Source: an uncultured Winogradskyella sp. (GTDB taxonomy: Bacteria > Bacteroidota > Bacteroidia > Flavobacteriales > Flavobacteriaceae). Taken from it: 64,000 bases of DNA. Positions 19,226-29,600 of the stretch are shown piece after piece. The position numbers were made by a program, and so were the translations under genes. Position 1 is the first letter of the stretch. Each line of letters begins with the position of its first letter. The DNA is taken from contig NZ_CANMCZ010000001.1 in assembly GCF_947496485.1 (NCBI RefSeq), positions 1,731,596 to 1,795,595 of the forward strand, given 5' to 3'. The notes beneath the pieces are model-generated. The model ran no database searches. It was not told where the DNA came from and was given only the letters and a program-made list of their open reading frames with translations.

Positions 19226-20050
19226 TTAGATCTTAAATGTAATCACTGGTCGATTAGCATGGTTCACTAAATCCTCGCTAATACTACTATTAAAAAAGTG
19301 AGCAATACCTTGTCGTCCATGAGTGCTTATGCCAATTAAATCTGCATCAATATCCTTTGAGAAGTTTAATATGCCTTGCTCCACACTGGTGTCATTATGA
19401 ACTGTAATAGTATAATTATCAAAGGTTTGTCCAGAAATAAAATCTTCAATTCGCGAATTTGCCTCATAGGTTGTCAAAAAGTTATTAGCTGTATTTACCA
19501 TGAGTAAATGAATTTTTGAATTAAAAGCATTTGCAAATTTAATGGCCTGTTTATAGGTTTCCTTATTATCATTTTTAAAATCAGATGCAAAAACAAAGTC
19601 TGAAACCTTAAATGTTTCATGTTCATTTTTTATTACTAAAACAGGGACAATAGAAGTACGAACAACTTTTTCAGCGTTAGATCCTACAAACATTTCTTTT
19701 ATTCCTGTAGCACCATGTGAACCCATGACAATTAAATCAATATCAAATTCTTTGCAAGCATCCTTAATTTCATTAAATGTTATGTCAGCTTTTACGGTTT
19801 CGTGTACAGTAATGCCTTCTAGAAAATCACTAGCTATTAAGTCCTCAAATCTCTTGTGAGCTAATTTCATAAAGAAAATTGCTTCAGGTACGTCTTGGTG
19901 AGAGATTCCAGGATCTATATGTTGCATAGGAATTTCCATCATATGTAATAAGTATATCTCGGCATTATGTTTTTTGGCCAGCATAGCTGCTACTTTTAAC
20001 GCATTTTCTGCTTGTTCAGAAAAATCTGTAGGAACTAAAATTTTATTCAT
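19226..20050 (-). CDS. Universal stress protein with two UspA domains
   Basis: A 274-residue tandem UspA protein of the cytoplasm. The first domain starts MNKILVPTDFSEQAENAL and ends with the nucleotide-binding pattern GSHGATGIKEMFVGSNAEKV. The second (from about residue 150) starts DFVFASDF and ends STHGRQGIAHFFNSS, where the glycine pattern is partly lost. The first half probably binds ATP; the second is likely degenerate. The family acts in stress survival and the precise role is unknown. It is transcribed alone toward the terminator behind tRNA-Gln. Confidence 0.9.
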   Translation of the reverse strand: MNKILVPTDFSEQAENALKVAAMLAKKHNAEIYLLHMMEIPMQHIDPGISHQDVPEAIFFMKLAHKRFEDLIASDFLEGITVHETVKADITFNEIKDACKEFDIDLIVMGSHGATGIKEMFVGSNAEKVVRTSIVPVLVIKNEHETFKVSDFVFASDFKNDNKETYKQAIKFANAFNSKIHLLMVNTANNFLTTYEANSRIEDFISGQTFDNYTITVHNDTSVEQGILNFSKDIDADLIGISTHGRQGIAHFFNSSISEDLVNHANRPVITFKI

Positions 20051-20110
20051 TGATTATTGGATTAGAGTTAGTATCATTAAATTTAAGAAAATAAATCCAC
20101 TTAGTAGAAC

Positions 20111-20142
20111 TTTGAAAAATTAATTTAAATATTGTATATTTG
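20111..20142 (+). promoter_or_regulatory. Promoter of the rimP-nusA-infB operon
   Basis: TTTG at 20111-20114 and TATATTTG at 20135-20142, 20 bp apart, fit the Bacteroidota -33/-7 consensus. Transcription should start near 20149, about 58 bp before the rimP ATG, which leaves room for the leader hairpin. Confidence 0.65.
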
Positions 20143-20170
20143 CACCGTTGTTTACGAAAAATAAATGAGC

Positions 20171-20196
20171 GAGAGGACGAAAAGTCCTCTCTTTTT
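20171..20196 (+). promoter_or_regulatory. Terminator-like leader hairpin before rimP (possible attenuator)
   Basis: GAGAGGAC (20171-20178) pairs perfectly with GTCCTCTC (20184-20191) around a GAAAA loop and is followed by five Ts. It has the form of an intrinsic terminator yet lies between the promoter and the first gene, so it could let the NusA product of this operon adjust read-through. Confidence 0.6.
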
Positions 20197-20206
20197 ATAT
20201 CAAAAA

Positions 20207-20671
20207 ATGTTTAAGAAAACAGTTGAAGACTTATTACAAAACGCATTAAAAGAAAGGCAGGATTTGTTCCTAATAGATTTCAATATGTCTTCAGATAATG
20301 CAATTAAAATTGTAATAGATGGTGATAAAGGAGTTTTGGTAGAAGATTGTATGTTCATAAGTAGAGCAATTGAGCATAATATTGATAGAGATGAGCACGA
20401 TTTTTCTCTTGAAGTTTTGTCATCTGGTGCAACAACACCGTTAACACTACCAAGACAATATAAAAAGCATGTTGGTAGAAACTTAGAGGTAAAAACTTTG
20501 GATAGCCAAAACCTAGAAGGGGAACTCGTAGAGGTAAACGATAATGGAATGGTTTTAAAGTGGAAAGCTAGAGAGCCAAAACCAGTAGGAAAAGGTAAAG
20601 TAACAGTAATTAAAGAAGCTAATGTTACTTTCGATAATATTAAAGAAGCAAAAGTTAAAATAAAATTTTAA
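20207..20671 (+). CDS. rimP: Ribosome maturation factor RimP
   Basis: Cytoplasmic assembly factor for the 30S ribosomal subunit. The 154-residue form starting MFKKTVEDLLQ has the normal family length; a longer frame from 20165 would cover the terminator-like hairpin and is unlikely. Family marks are IVIDGDKGVLVEDC, the SSGATTPLTLPRQYKKHVGR segment and the C-terminal SH3-like domain ending KEAKVKIKF. It is the first gene of the conserved rimP-nusA-infB operon, with nusA 12 bp downstream. Confidence 0.95.
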   Translation: MFKKTVEDLLQNALKERQDLFLIDFNMSSDNAIKIVIDGDKGVLVEDCMFISRAIEHNIDRDEHDFSLEVLSSGATTPLTLPRQYKKHVGRNLEVKTLDSQNLEGELVEVNDNGMVLKWKAREPKPVGKGKVTVIKEANVTFDNIKEAKVKIKF

Positions 20672-20683
20672 TTCACATCAATT

Positions 20684-21916
20684 ATGGAAAATGTAGCGTT
20701 AATTGAATCATTTTCGGAATTTAAGGACGATAAATTAATAGATAGAGTTACGTTAATGGCGATTCTTGAGGATGTATTACGTAATGCACTTAAGAAAAAA
20801 TATGGTGATGATGATAATTTTGACATTATTATAAACCCAGATAAAGGGGATTTAGAAATATGGAGAAATCGTATTGTTGTTGCTGATGGAGAGGTGGAAG
20901 AACCTAATCAGGAAATTGAATTATCTGAGGCTCAGAGAATAGAGCCAGATTTTGAAGTTGGAGAAGACGTTGCAGAAGAAGTAAAATTGATTGATCTTGG
21001 AAGACGTTCAATTTTAGCATTAAGACAAAACTTAATTTCTAAGATTCACGAGCACGATAATACTAATATATACAAGCACTTTAAAGAATTAGAAGGAGAG
21101 ATATATTCAGCGGAGGTTCATCATATTCGTCACAGGGCAATCATTTTGTTAGATGACGATGGAAATGAAATTATACTTCCTAAGGACAGGCAGATTCCTT
21201 CAGATTTTTTCAGAAAAGGAGAAAATGTAAGAGGAATTATTGAGAGTGTAGAATTAAAAGGAAGTAAACCAGCAATTGTAATGTCTAGGACATCACCTTT
21301 GTTTTTAGAAAAATTATTCGAGCAAGAAATACCAGAAGTTTTCGATGGTTTAATTACGGTGAAGAAAGTAGTGCGTATTCCAGGGGAAAAAGCTAAAGTA
21401 GCTGTAGATTCTTATGATGATAGAATAGATCCTGTTGGTGCATGTGTTGGTATGAAAGGTTCTAGAATACACGGAATTGTTCGTGAGTTAGGAAATGAGA
21501 ATATAGATGTTATTAATTATACTAATAATATTCAACTTTTCGTAACCAGAGCATTGAGTCCTGCACGTGTAACTTCATTAAAATTAGATGAAGAAAACAT
21601 GAGAGCTGAGGTTTTATTAAGACCAGAAGAAGTGTCTAAAGCTATTGGTAGAGGTGGTCATAACATCCGTTTGGCTGGCCAATTAACAGGTTACGAAATA
21701 GATGTATTTAGAGAAGGTGCTGAAGAAGATGTAGAGTTAAAAGAATTCTCTGATGAAATAGAATCATGGATTATAGAAGAATTTAGCAAAGCTGGTTTAG
21801 ATACAGCAAAAAGCATTTTAGAGCAAGATGTTGATGATTTGGTAAAACGTACAGATTTAGAAGAAGAAACTATAGTAGAAGTTATTAGAATTCTACGAGA
21901 AGAATTTGAAGAATAA
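20684..21916 (+). CDS. nusA: Transcription termination/antitermination factor NusA
   Basis: A 410-residue RNA-polymerase-binding factor. The order is an N-terminal polymerase-binding domain (ending near residue 125), an S1 domain (GEIYSAEVHHIRHRAIIL), KH1 (VGACVGMKGSRIHGIVRELGNENIDVI) and KH2 (EVSKAIGRGGHNIRLAGQLTGYEIDV). A short acidic tail (LEEETIVEVIRILREEFEE) follows in place of the AR repeats of E. coli. It is placed between rimP and infB as in most bacteria. NusA may act on the hairpin upstream of rimP. Confidence 0.97.
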   Translation: MENVALIESFSEFKDDKLIDRVTLMAILEDVLRNALKKKYGDDDNFDIIINPDKGDLEIWRNRIVVADGEVEEPNQEIELSEAQRIEPDFEVGEDVAEEVKLIDLGRRSILALRQNLISKIHEHDNTNIYKHFKELEGEIYSAEVHHIRHRAIILLDDDGNEIILPKDRQIPSDFFRKGENVRGIIESVELKGSKPAIVMSRTSPLFLEKLFEQEIPEVFDGLITVKKVVRIPGEKAKVAVDSYDDRIDPVGACVGMKGSRIHGIVRELGNENIDVINYTNNIQLFVTRALSPARVTSLKLDEENMRAEVLLRPEEVSKAIGRGGHNIRLAGQLTGYEIDVFREGAEEDVELKEFSDEIESWIIEEFSKAGLDTAKSILEQDVDDLVKRTDLEEETIVEVIRILREEFEE

Positions 21917-22002
21917 TACCATCTTAAATTTTGAAAATGTTGTTATGACATTTTGAAGTTGAACAGGTATACAATATATTTAAGTTATATTACAGGCAAT
22001 TT

Positions 22003-24702
22003 ATGGCTCAAACAAGATTAAATAAAGTATTAAGGGAATTAAATATCTCAATAGATCGCGCTGTGGATTTTTTAGAATCCAAAGGGATAGAGGTTGAGAA
22101 AAGTCCTAATACTAAAATTTCGCAAGAGGTTTATGATACGCTTTCTGATGAATTTCAGACAGATGCTACTAAGCGTGAAAAAGCTCAAGAAGTTAGTGAA
22201 GCAAAGCTTAAAGAAAAAGAAGAGCTTCGTGAACGACGTGAACGCGAAATTGAAGAAAAGCAAAAGAAAGAAGCTGTAAAAGAATCAGTTGTAAAAGCGA
22301 AAGCAGATCTCAGTGGACCAAAACAAGTTGGTAAAATTGACTTAGATAAGCCTAAAGTTGAGAAAGAGGAAACACCTAAAAAAGTTGAGGTTAAAGAAAC
22401 TCCAAAAGCTGAGAAAGTAGAGGAGAAAGTTGTAGAGCCTAAAAAGGAATCTAAAGATACAACTAAGAAGAAAGACATAAAAGCCAAAGAGACTCCTAAA
22501 GAAGAGGAATCAACTGAAAATTCGAGCGAACCTGTTGAAGAAACTCTCAGAACACAATACAAAAAGCTTTCTGGGCCTACTACCACAGGAGAGAAGATAG
22601 ACCTTACACAATTTAAAAAGCCTAAAAAGAAAAAAGAAGAGAAAAAACCTGCTGCCGCTGGTGATGCTAATAAACGTAAAAGACGTCGTATTAGTAAAGG
22701 AGGAAATGAGTCTGGTGCAAAGCCGAATTTCGATAATAGACGTGGTGGTGGAAAAGGCAGAGGTAATTCTAGACCAAAAGTAGTTAAAGAAGAGCCAAGT
22801 GAAGAAGATGTTCAAAAACAAATTCGTGAGACTTTAGAAAAGCTTCAAGGAAAGTCTAATAAAGGAAAAGGAGCCAAATATCGTAGAGAAAAAAGAGATC
22901 AACACCGTCAACAGACTGAAATCGATCAAGAAATTGCAGCAGCTGAAAGTAAAACGCTTAAGGTTACAGAATTTGTGACAGTAAGTGAGGTTGCTACCAT
23001 GATGGACGTTGGTGTAACGCAAGTTATTTCGGCGTGTATGTCTTTGGGTATGATGGTAACTATGAACCAACGACTAGATGCAGAAACGTTAACTATTGTT
23101 GCTGAAGAATTTGGTTATGATGTTGAGTTTATTACTGCAGATATAGAAGAGTCTATTGAAGAAGTTGTTGATGATCCTAAAGATTTAAAACCTCGTGCTC
23201 CTATCGTAACAGTTATGGGTCACGTTGATCATGGAAAGACCTCATTACTTGATTATATACGAGAAGAAAATGTAATAGCTGGAGAATCAGGTGGAATTAC
23301 ACAGCACATAGGTGCTTATGGAGTTGAATTAGAAGACGGACAAAAAATTGCATTTTTAGATACACCAGGTCACGAAGCTTTTACAGCAATGCGTGCGCGT
23401 GGGGCACAAGTAACAGATATTGCTATTATTGTGGTAGCTGCAGATGATGCTATAATGCCACAAACTAAAGAAGCAATTTCTCATGCTCAAGCAGCTGGAG
23501 TTCCAATCGTATTTGCAATCAATAAAATTGATAAACCAGATGCTAATCCAGAAAAAGTAAAAGAGCAATTAGCAGCAATGAACCTTTTAGTAGAAGATTG
23601 GGGAGGGAAAATTCAATCTCATGATATCTCTGCAAAAATGGGAACAGGTGTTAAAGAGTTGCTTGAAAAAGTATTACTAGAAGCTGAGTTATTAGAGTTA
23701 AAAGCTAATCCTAATAAACCAGCAGTCGGAACAGTAGTAGAAGCTTATTTAGATAAAGGTAGAGGTTATGTATCAACAATATTAGTGCAAGCAGGTACTT
23801 TAAGGGTTGGTGACTATGTTTTAGCAGGAAAAAACAGTGGTAAAGTAAAAGCTATGCAAGATGAACGTGGTCATGATGTTGAGGCTGCAGGCCCTGCAAC
23901 ACCAGTATCTATACTTGGTTTAGATGGAGCTCCTCAAGCAGGTGATAAATTTAATGTGTTTGAAGATGAACGTGAAGCAAAGACAATTGCGACGAAGCGA
24001 ACACAATTACAACGCGAACAATCGGTTAGAACACAGCGTCATATCACACTTGACGAAATCGGAAGACGTATAGCACTCGGTGATTTCCAAGAGCTAAATA
24101 TTATACTTAAGGGTGATGTGGATGGTTCCGTAGAAGCATTAACAGATTCATTCCAGAAATTGTCTACAGAAGAAATTCAAGTTAACATTATACATAAAGG
24201 AGTTGGTGCGATTACTGAAAGTGATGTGCTTTTAGCAACTGCTTCAGATGCAATAATCGTTGGATTTAATGTGCGACCTGTTGGTAATGCAAGAATGATT
24301 GCAGATAAAGAAGAAATTGATATTAGAACATATTCTATTATTTATGCAGCTATTAATGATCTTAAAGATGCAATGGAAGGTATGTTATCTCCAGAAGTTA
24401 AGGAGGAGGTTACAGGTACAGCTGAAATAAGAGAAATATTCAAGGTTTCTAAAATCGGAAATATTGCAGGTTGTATGGTGATGAATGGTAAAATCTTTAG
24501 AAACTCTGGGATTCGAATTATTAGAGATGGAGTTGTAGTTCACACAGGAGAATTAACTGCTCTGAAACGATTTAAAGATGATGTTAAAGAAGTGGCAAAA
24601 GGCTACGATTGTGGTATGCAAATTAAAGGCTATAATGATATTGCCATTGGTGATGTTATTGAGGCATTCCAAGAAATAGAAGTTAAGAAGAAGTTGAAAT
24701 AA
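22003..24702 (+). CDS. infB: Translation initiation factor IF-2
   Basis: GTPase that brings initiator tRNA to the ribosome. The 899 residues comprise a short N-terminal helical domain ([23 protein letters not shown]), a long Lys/Glu-rich low-complexity linker to about residue 300, then the G domain with [12 protein letters not shown] (about 405), DTPGHEAF and NKIDKP, followed by domains II-IV ending EVKKKLK. The linker is charged and repetitive, which explains the spurious frames on the opposite strand. It follows nusA by 86 bp, and a strong terminator comes next. Confidence 0.97.
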   Translation: MAQTRLNKVLRELNISIDRAVDFLESKGIEVEKSPNTKISQEVYDTLSDEFQTDATKREKAQEVSEAKLKEKEELRERREREIEEKQKKEAVKESVVKAKADLSGPKQVGKIDLDKPKVEKEETPKKVEVKETPKAEKVEEKVVEPKKESKDTTKKKDIKAKETPKEEESTENSSEPVEETLRTQYKKLSGPTTTGEKIDLTQFKKPKKKKEEKKPAAAGDANKRKRRRISKGGNESGAKPNFDNRRGGGKGRGNSRPKVVKEEPSEEDVQKQIRETLEKLQGKSNKGKGAKYRREKRDQHRQQTEIDQEIAAAESKTLKVTEFVTVSEVATMMDVGVTQVISACMSLGMMVTMNQRLDAETLTIVAEEFGYDVEFITADIEESIEEVVDDPKDLKPRAPIVTVMGHVDHGKTSLLDYIREENVIAGESGGITQHIGAYGVELEDGQKIAFLDTPGHEAFTAMRARGAQVTDIAIIVVAADDAIMPQTKEAISHAQAAGVPIVFAINKIDKPDANPEKVKEQLAAMNLLVEDWGGKIQSHDISAKMGTGVKELLEKVLLEAELLELKANPNKPAVGTVVEAYLDKGRGYVSTILVQAGTLRVGDYVLAGKNSGKVKAMQDERGHDVEAAGPATPVSILGLDGAPQAGDKFNVFEDEREAKTIATKRTQLQREQSVRTQRHITLDEIGRRIALGDFQELNIILKGDVDGSVEALTDSFQKLSTEEIQVNIIHKGVGAITESDVLLATASDAIIVGFNVRPVGNARMIADKEEIDIRTYSIIYAAINDLKDAMEGMLSPEVKEEVTGTAEIREIFKVSKIGNIAGCMVMNGKIFRNSGIRIIRDGVVVHTGELTALKRFKDDVKEVAKGYDCGMQIKGYNDIAIGDVIEAFQEIEVKKKLK

Positions 24703-24716
24703 TAATAACTTAAGAT

Positions 24717-24746
24717 AAAAAAAGCGACCAATTGGTCGCTTTTTTT
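24717..24746. terminator. Rho-independent terminator after infB
   Basis: A perfect hairpin: a seven-A run and GCGACC, loop AATT, then GGTCGC and a seven-T run. Its symmetry lets it end both the infB operon and the convergent SPOR gene. Confidence 0.9.
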
Positions 24747-24760
24747 ATCTTTTCTGTTGT

Positions 24761-25144
24761 TTATCTTTTATCTGATTTGGGTTGAAGAATTATAGCATTC
24801 ATATATTTCTTCTTAATTTTTGCAGCAGCGCGTTCTGCTTCTAATCGCGTTGCAAAATTACCAACCCATACTTTATAGTTAGGAGTATTCCAGACCACTT
24901 CAGCTGGCCATTGATTATAAGAATTTAAAAAATTAGACTTTTCACGCTGTGCTTTATCCGGATCTACACTCTGATAAACCTGAATTCTATAGATTTTAGA
25001 AGTCTTAATATCTTTTTTAAATTCTAACAACTTATCTATGTCACTATCTTGAGTTACATTAACTTCTCCTTGTTGTGCATTGGCTGTAAGAGAAATCGTT
25101 AATACTAAAATAAATAAGCTTATGTGTTTGGTTTTAAATGTCAT
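24761..25144 (-). CDS. Secreted SPOR-domain protein
   Basis: A small exported protein of about 127 residues from the start at MTFKTKHIS. A signal peptide (ISLFILVLTISLTANAQ) is followed by an acidic linker and one SPOR domain, YRIQVYQSVDPDKAQREKSN through WVGNFATRLEAERAAAKIKKK. SPOR domains bind denuded peptidoglycan at division sites in characterised proteins, so this is probably periplasmic and wall-associated. The longer frame from 25180 would place 12 polar residues before the signal peptide and is less likely. Confidence 0.85.
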   Translation of the reverse strand: MTFKTKHISLFILVLTISLTANAQQGEVNVTQDSDIDKLLEFKKDIKTSKIYRIQVYQSVDPDKAQREKSNFLNSYNQWPAEVVWNTPNYKVWVGNFATRLEAERAAAKIKKKYMNAIILQPKSDKR

Positions 25145-25266
25145 AATTTTGTATTTGAAATGCAAAGGTATTATATTCAACGGAAATCAATAAAAAATGT
25201 TATTTAGAATTGGTATAAATTATGTATTAACAGTTCGCTAACATTTCTAAAATCGACTTTAAATAT

Positions 25267-25274
25267 TACTTTTG
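25267..25274 (+). promoter_or_regulatory. Putative -7 element of the act operon (TACTTTTG)
   Basis: TACTTTTG fits the TAnnTTTG consensus. No convincing -33 TTG is visible at the right distance. It lies 83 bp before the preferred actA start and is the best promoter candidate in the gap between the SPOR gene and actA. Confidence 0.45.
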
Positions 25275-25356
25275 CAAGAGTTTTTTAGAAACATGATTTT
25301 TGTCATATTTAATGAAAAAACCGTACCAAAGTTTAGAAGATAATTCAACTAATAAT

Positions 25357-26670
25357 ATGAAACAGGTGATCTACCGCAATTTAACCTCAAAGATTCTTTA
25401 TTTAGGTTTTATTTTATTTCTCACGTTTTCAACCTCAATTACAGCTCAAGATGGCGACCCAGCAAACGGGAAATCCTTGTTTAATGCTAACTGTGCAGCT
25501 TGTCATAAGTTAGACAAACCAATGACTGGTCCTGCTTTGAGAAACGTAGAGACTCGACTTTATGAAGAAGAAGGTTTAGATAGGGAATGGCTCAATGCAT
25601 GGATTCGTAACAGTTCTGCTTTAATTAAATCTGGTGATGCTTATGCGAATAAGATTTATGCAGAATGGAATAATGTTGCCATGACTGCATTTCCTCAATT
25701 GGATGACCAACAGATTTCGGATATTTTAGCTTATACTGCAGTTGATCCATGTGAATTAAATCCGCAATCATCTCCAGATTGCCCAGGATATATTCCGCCA
25801 CCACCAGGAAATGACCAATCAGATCAAGGAGGGATTTCAAATAATTTAATTCTAGGTGCTTTAGCAGTATTGTTTGCCTTGTTGGCAATGGCATTAATTT
25901 TAGTTAAGCGTACTTTAAATCGTTTTGCTGAAGCCAAGGGTATTGAGGCAGTGGCAGAGACTAAGCGCACACCTATCTGGAAAGCTTTTGTTCAAAACCA
26001 ATTCTTAGTTTTAGTAACGGCAATATTCTTTTTATTAGCTAGTGGTTATTTCGTATATGGTTATTTTATGCAAGTTGGTATAGACCAAGGTTATGAGCCA
26101 GTGCAACCAATTCACTATTCACATAGAATTCATGCTGGTGATAATGGCATAGATTGTAAATACTGTCACTCTTCAGCTAGGGTTAGTAAACATTCAGGGA
26201 TACCATCGTTAAATATCTGTATGAATTGCCATAAATCAATAGGAGAAGTGGCACCAGAAACTTTGGCAGAAGGAAAAGAATATGGAGTTGATTATAATGC
26301 AGAAATTCAAAAACTATATGATGCAGTTGGTTGGGACGGTGTAGCTTATACAGGAGATTCTAAACCTGTGAAATGGATACGCATTCACAATCTGCCAGAT
26401 TTTGCTTATTTCAATCATTCGCAACACGTTATGGTTGGAGGAATTGAATGTCAGACTTGTCATGGTCCTGTTGAAGAAATGGAGATAATGTACCAACATT
26501 CACCATTAACAATGGGTTGGTGTATTAACTGTCATAGAGAAACAAATGTAAAAGTCAAGGATAACGCATACTATACTAAGATACACGAACAATTATCTAA
26601 AAAGTATGGTGTAGAGCAGTTAACCGCGGCACAGATGGGTGGATTAGAATGTGGTAAGTGTCATTATTAA
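25357..26670 (+). CDS. actA: Alternative complex III multiheme cytochrome c subunit ActA
   Basis: Electron-carrying subunit of the quinol:electron acceptor oxidoreductase that replaces the bc1 complex. From MKQVIYRNLTSK a signal peptide runs to SITAQ. Six haem-binding CxxCH motifs follow: CAACH in a class I cytochrome c domain, then CKYCH, CMNCH, CQTCH, CINCH and CGKCH in a pentahaem part. Two membrane helices (LGALAVLFALLAMALILV and FLVLVTAIFFLLASGYFV) separate the parts. This looks like a monohaem cytochrome fused to a classical pentahaem ActA. An upstream ATG at 25312 adds 15 residues before the signal and is less likely. Confidence 0.9.
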   Translation: MKQVIYRNLTSKILYLGFILFLTFSTSITAQDGDPANGKSLFNANCAACHKLDKPMTGPALRNVETRLYEEEGLDREWLNAWIRNSSALIKSGDAYANKIYAEWNNVAMTAFPQLDDQQISDILAYTAVDPCELNPQSSPDCPGYIPPPPGNDQSDQGGISNNLILGALAVLFALLAMALILVKRTLNRFAEAKGIEAVAETKRTPIWKAFVQNQFLVLVTAIFFLLASGYFVYGYFMQVGIDQGYEPVQPIHYSHRIHAGDNGIDCKYCHSSARVSKHSGIPSLNICMNCHKSIGEVAPETLAEGKEYGVDYNAEIQKLYDAVGWDGVAYTGDSKPVKWIRIHNLPDFAYFNHSQHVMVGGIECQTCHGPVEEMEIMYQHSPLTMGWCINCHRETNVKVKDNAYYTKIHEQLSKKYGVEQLTAAQMGGLECGKCHY

Positions 26671-26695
26671 TTAATAAGAAGTAATTCAGAATTAT

Positions 26696-29600
26696 ATGTC
26701 ATCAAACAAGAAATACTGGAAAAGTGTTGAAGAACTAAACGAAAATAGTTCTATTGTTGAGGCGCTAAAACAAAACGAATTTGTAGAAGCAATTCCAACA
26801 GATGAATTTTTAGGGGATAAAGAAACGTTAGAATCTTCATCTACTACGCGTCGTGATTTCTTAAAATACGTTGGATTTAGTACAGCAGCTGCATCTTTAG
26901 CGGCTTGTGAAGGACCAGTTATAAAGTCTATACCTTACGTAAATCAACCAACTGAAATTATTCCAGGTGTTGCTAATTACTATGCAACGACAATTGCTAA
27001 TGGTTTTGATTTTGCTAGTGTTTTAGTGAAGACAAGAGAAGGAAGACCGATTAAAATTGAGAATAACACTGATGCCAGAACCAATGGTGTAGCAAATGCT
27101 AGGGTTAACGCGTCAGTTTTAGGATTGTATGATAATCGAAGAGTTAAAACACCTATGAAAGGTGATACAGTTATCTCTTGGGATAGCTTTATGTCTGAAA
27201 CGACTTCAAAATTAAACGGACTTAGTGACGGAAAACAGATTGTGTTTTTAACAGCGTCAATGCCAAGTCCTTCAACAAATAAATTAATTGCAGATTTTGC
27301 ATCAAAATACGGTAACGTTAGGCATGTCGTTTACGATGCTGTTTCTGAGTCTGCAACATTAGATGCATATGAAGCTAAGTATGGTAAAAGAGGAATGGTA
27401 AATTACGATTTCTCAAAAGCCAAGACTATTGTTTCAGTAGGAGCTGATTTCTTAGGAGACTGGCAAGGTGGCGGTTTTGATTCTGGTTATGCTGCTAAGC
27501 GTATTCCAGAACATGGTAAAATGTCTAGACATATTCAGTTTGAATCTAATATGTCATTATCTGGAGCTAATGCAGATAAGCGTATACCATTAACTCCAAG
27601 CCAGCAAAAATTAGCTCTGGTTAAATTATACAGTGAGATTACAGGTAATTCTGCAAATGGAACTAAGCTTCCTGATGGATTAGATGCAGCAGTAAAAGCT
27701 GCTGCTAAAGAAATTAAGTTAGCAGGAAGTAACGGAGTTGTCGTTACAGGTATTCAAGATGTAAATGCTCAAACTGTAGTTTTAGAAATCAATGCATACT
27801 TAAATAGTAAAGCTTTTGATCCTAATACAACCGTAAAAACAAGACAAGGAAGTGATAAAGCAGTAATGCAATTAGTTTCTGATATGAATGCGGGTAATGT
27901 TGGAGCTATCATCACAAATGGTGTGAACCCAATGTATAGCTTACCAAATGCTTCAGCGTTTAAGGAAGGTCTAGAAAAAGTTGATTTATCTGTTGCATTT
28001 TCTATGAAACAAGATGAAACATCAACTAACTTTCAATATATAGCTGCGGCTCCTCACAATTTGGAATCTTGGGGTGATTTTGAATTTAAGTCTGGTCATT
28101 ATTCAATGATGCAACCTACAATTCGTCCTTTATTTGATACTAAGCAATTTCAGGAAGTTTTATTAGCTTGGAATGGAAATAGTACTTCTTACAGAGATTA
28201 TTTAAAATCAGTTTGGACAGCAGACATCTTAAATGGAGCTTCATTTAACAAAGCAGTTCAAGATGGTGTTTTTGTGTCATCAACATTAAGTGTTGAAGAT
28301 GTAAATACGGTGTCCAATGAATCATCAACAGAGGCTGACCCAGATGCAGAAATAGCTACTACAGCTTCTGTTCTAACAGGTGTTACAGCTGCAAGAGCTT
28401 TAGCTAATTCTGTAATGTCTGAAGGTGGTATGGAATTATCACTTTATACCAAAATAGGTATGGGTGATGGCCAACAAGCTAATAATCCATGGTTGCAAGA
28501 ATTTCCAGATCCAATAACAAGAACAACTTGGGATAATTATTTGACAGTTTCTCAAGCTGATGCTGAAAAATTAGATTTAAAAAACTGGAATGTTGCTAAC
28601 GGTGGATTAAATGGTAGCTATGCTAATGTTACTGTTAATGGTGTAACTGTCGAAAATGTACCAGTAATTATTCAGCCAGGACAAGCTAAAGGTTCTGTTG
28701 GTATGGCATTTGGTTTCGGTAGGTCTTCTGAAGCACTGAAAGAAGAGATGAAAACTGGTGTTAACGCTTACCCGTTATACCAAAATTTCAACTCAGTACA
28801 AAATGTAACTATTGAAAAAGCTACTGGTGAGCATGAGTTTGCTTGTGTACAGTTGCACAACACTTTGATGGGTCGTGGCGACATAATCAAAGAAACTAAT
28901 TTAGTAATTTTCAACACTGAGGATAAACGTGTTTGGAACAAAGTTCCAGAAGTATCCTTAAATCATATAGAAACTCCTGTAACATCTTCAGATGTAGATT
29001 TATGGGATGAATTTGATCGTTCAATAGGGCATCATTTTAATTTATCGATTGACTTAAACGCTTGTACGGGTTGTGGAGCATGTGTAATTGCATGTCACGC
29101 TGAAAATAACGTTCCTGTTGTTGGTAAAACAGAAATGAGACGCAGTAGAGATATGCACTGGTTGCGTATTGATAGATACTATTCTTCTGAAGAATCCTTT
29201 GAAGGAGACAATGAAAAGAAAAAGAATATTTCGGGCTTAAGTAGTTCATTGAGTGAGTTTGGCGAGATGGAACATCCAGCTGATAATCCTCAAGTAGCAT
29301 TTCAACCAGTAATGTGTCAGCATTGTAACCATGCTCCTTGTGAAACGGTTTGTCCTGTTGCTGCAACAGCTCATGGTCGTCAAGGTCAAAACCATATGGC
29401 ATATAACCGATGTGTAGGTACACGTTACTGTGCTAATAACTGTCCTTATAAAGTGCGTCGTTTTAACTGGTTCTTATATAACAATAACGAAGAGTTTGAT
29501 TTTAATTACGCAATGAACGACGATTTGGGTAAAATGGTATTAAACCCAGATGTTACTGTTAGATCTCGTGGAGTGATGGAAAAATGTTCTATGTGTATTC

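Noticed and set aside
20165..20206. N-terminal extension of RimP from the ATG at 20165
   Set aside because: The extension is encoded by a perfect hairpin with a T run, and the shorter form has the normal RimP length and start.
22072..23568. Several long open frames on the minus strand and in other frames across infB
   Set aside because: They mirror the Lys/Glu-rich low-complexity linker and the G domain of IF-2; no promoter, start context or family pattern supports them.
25300..25356. N-terminal extension of ActA from TTG 25300 or ATG 25312
   Set aside because: It would place polar residues before a good signal peptide; the form starting MKQVIYRN is more sensible.
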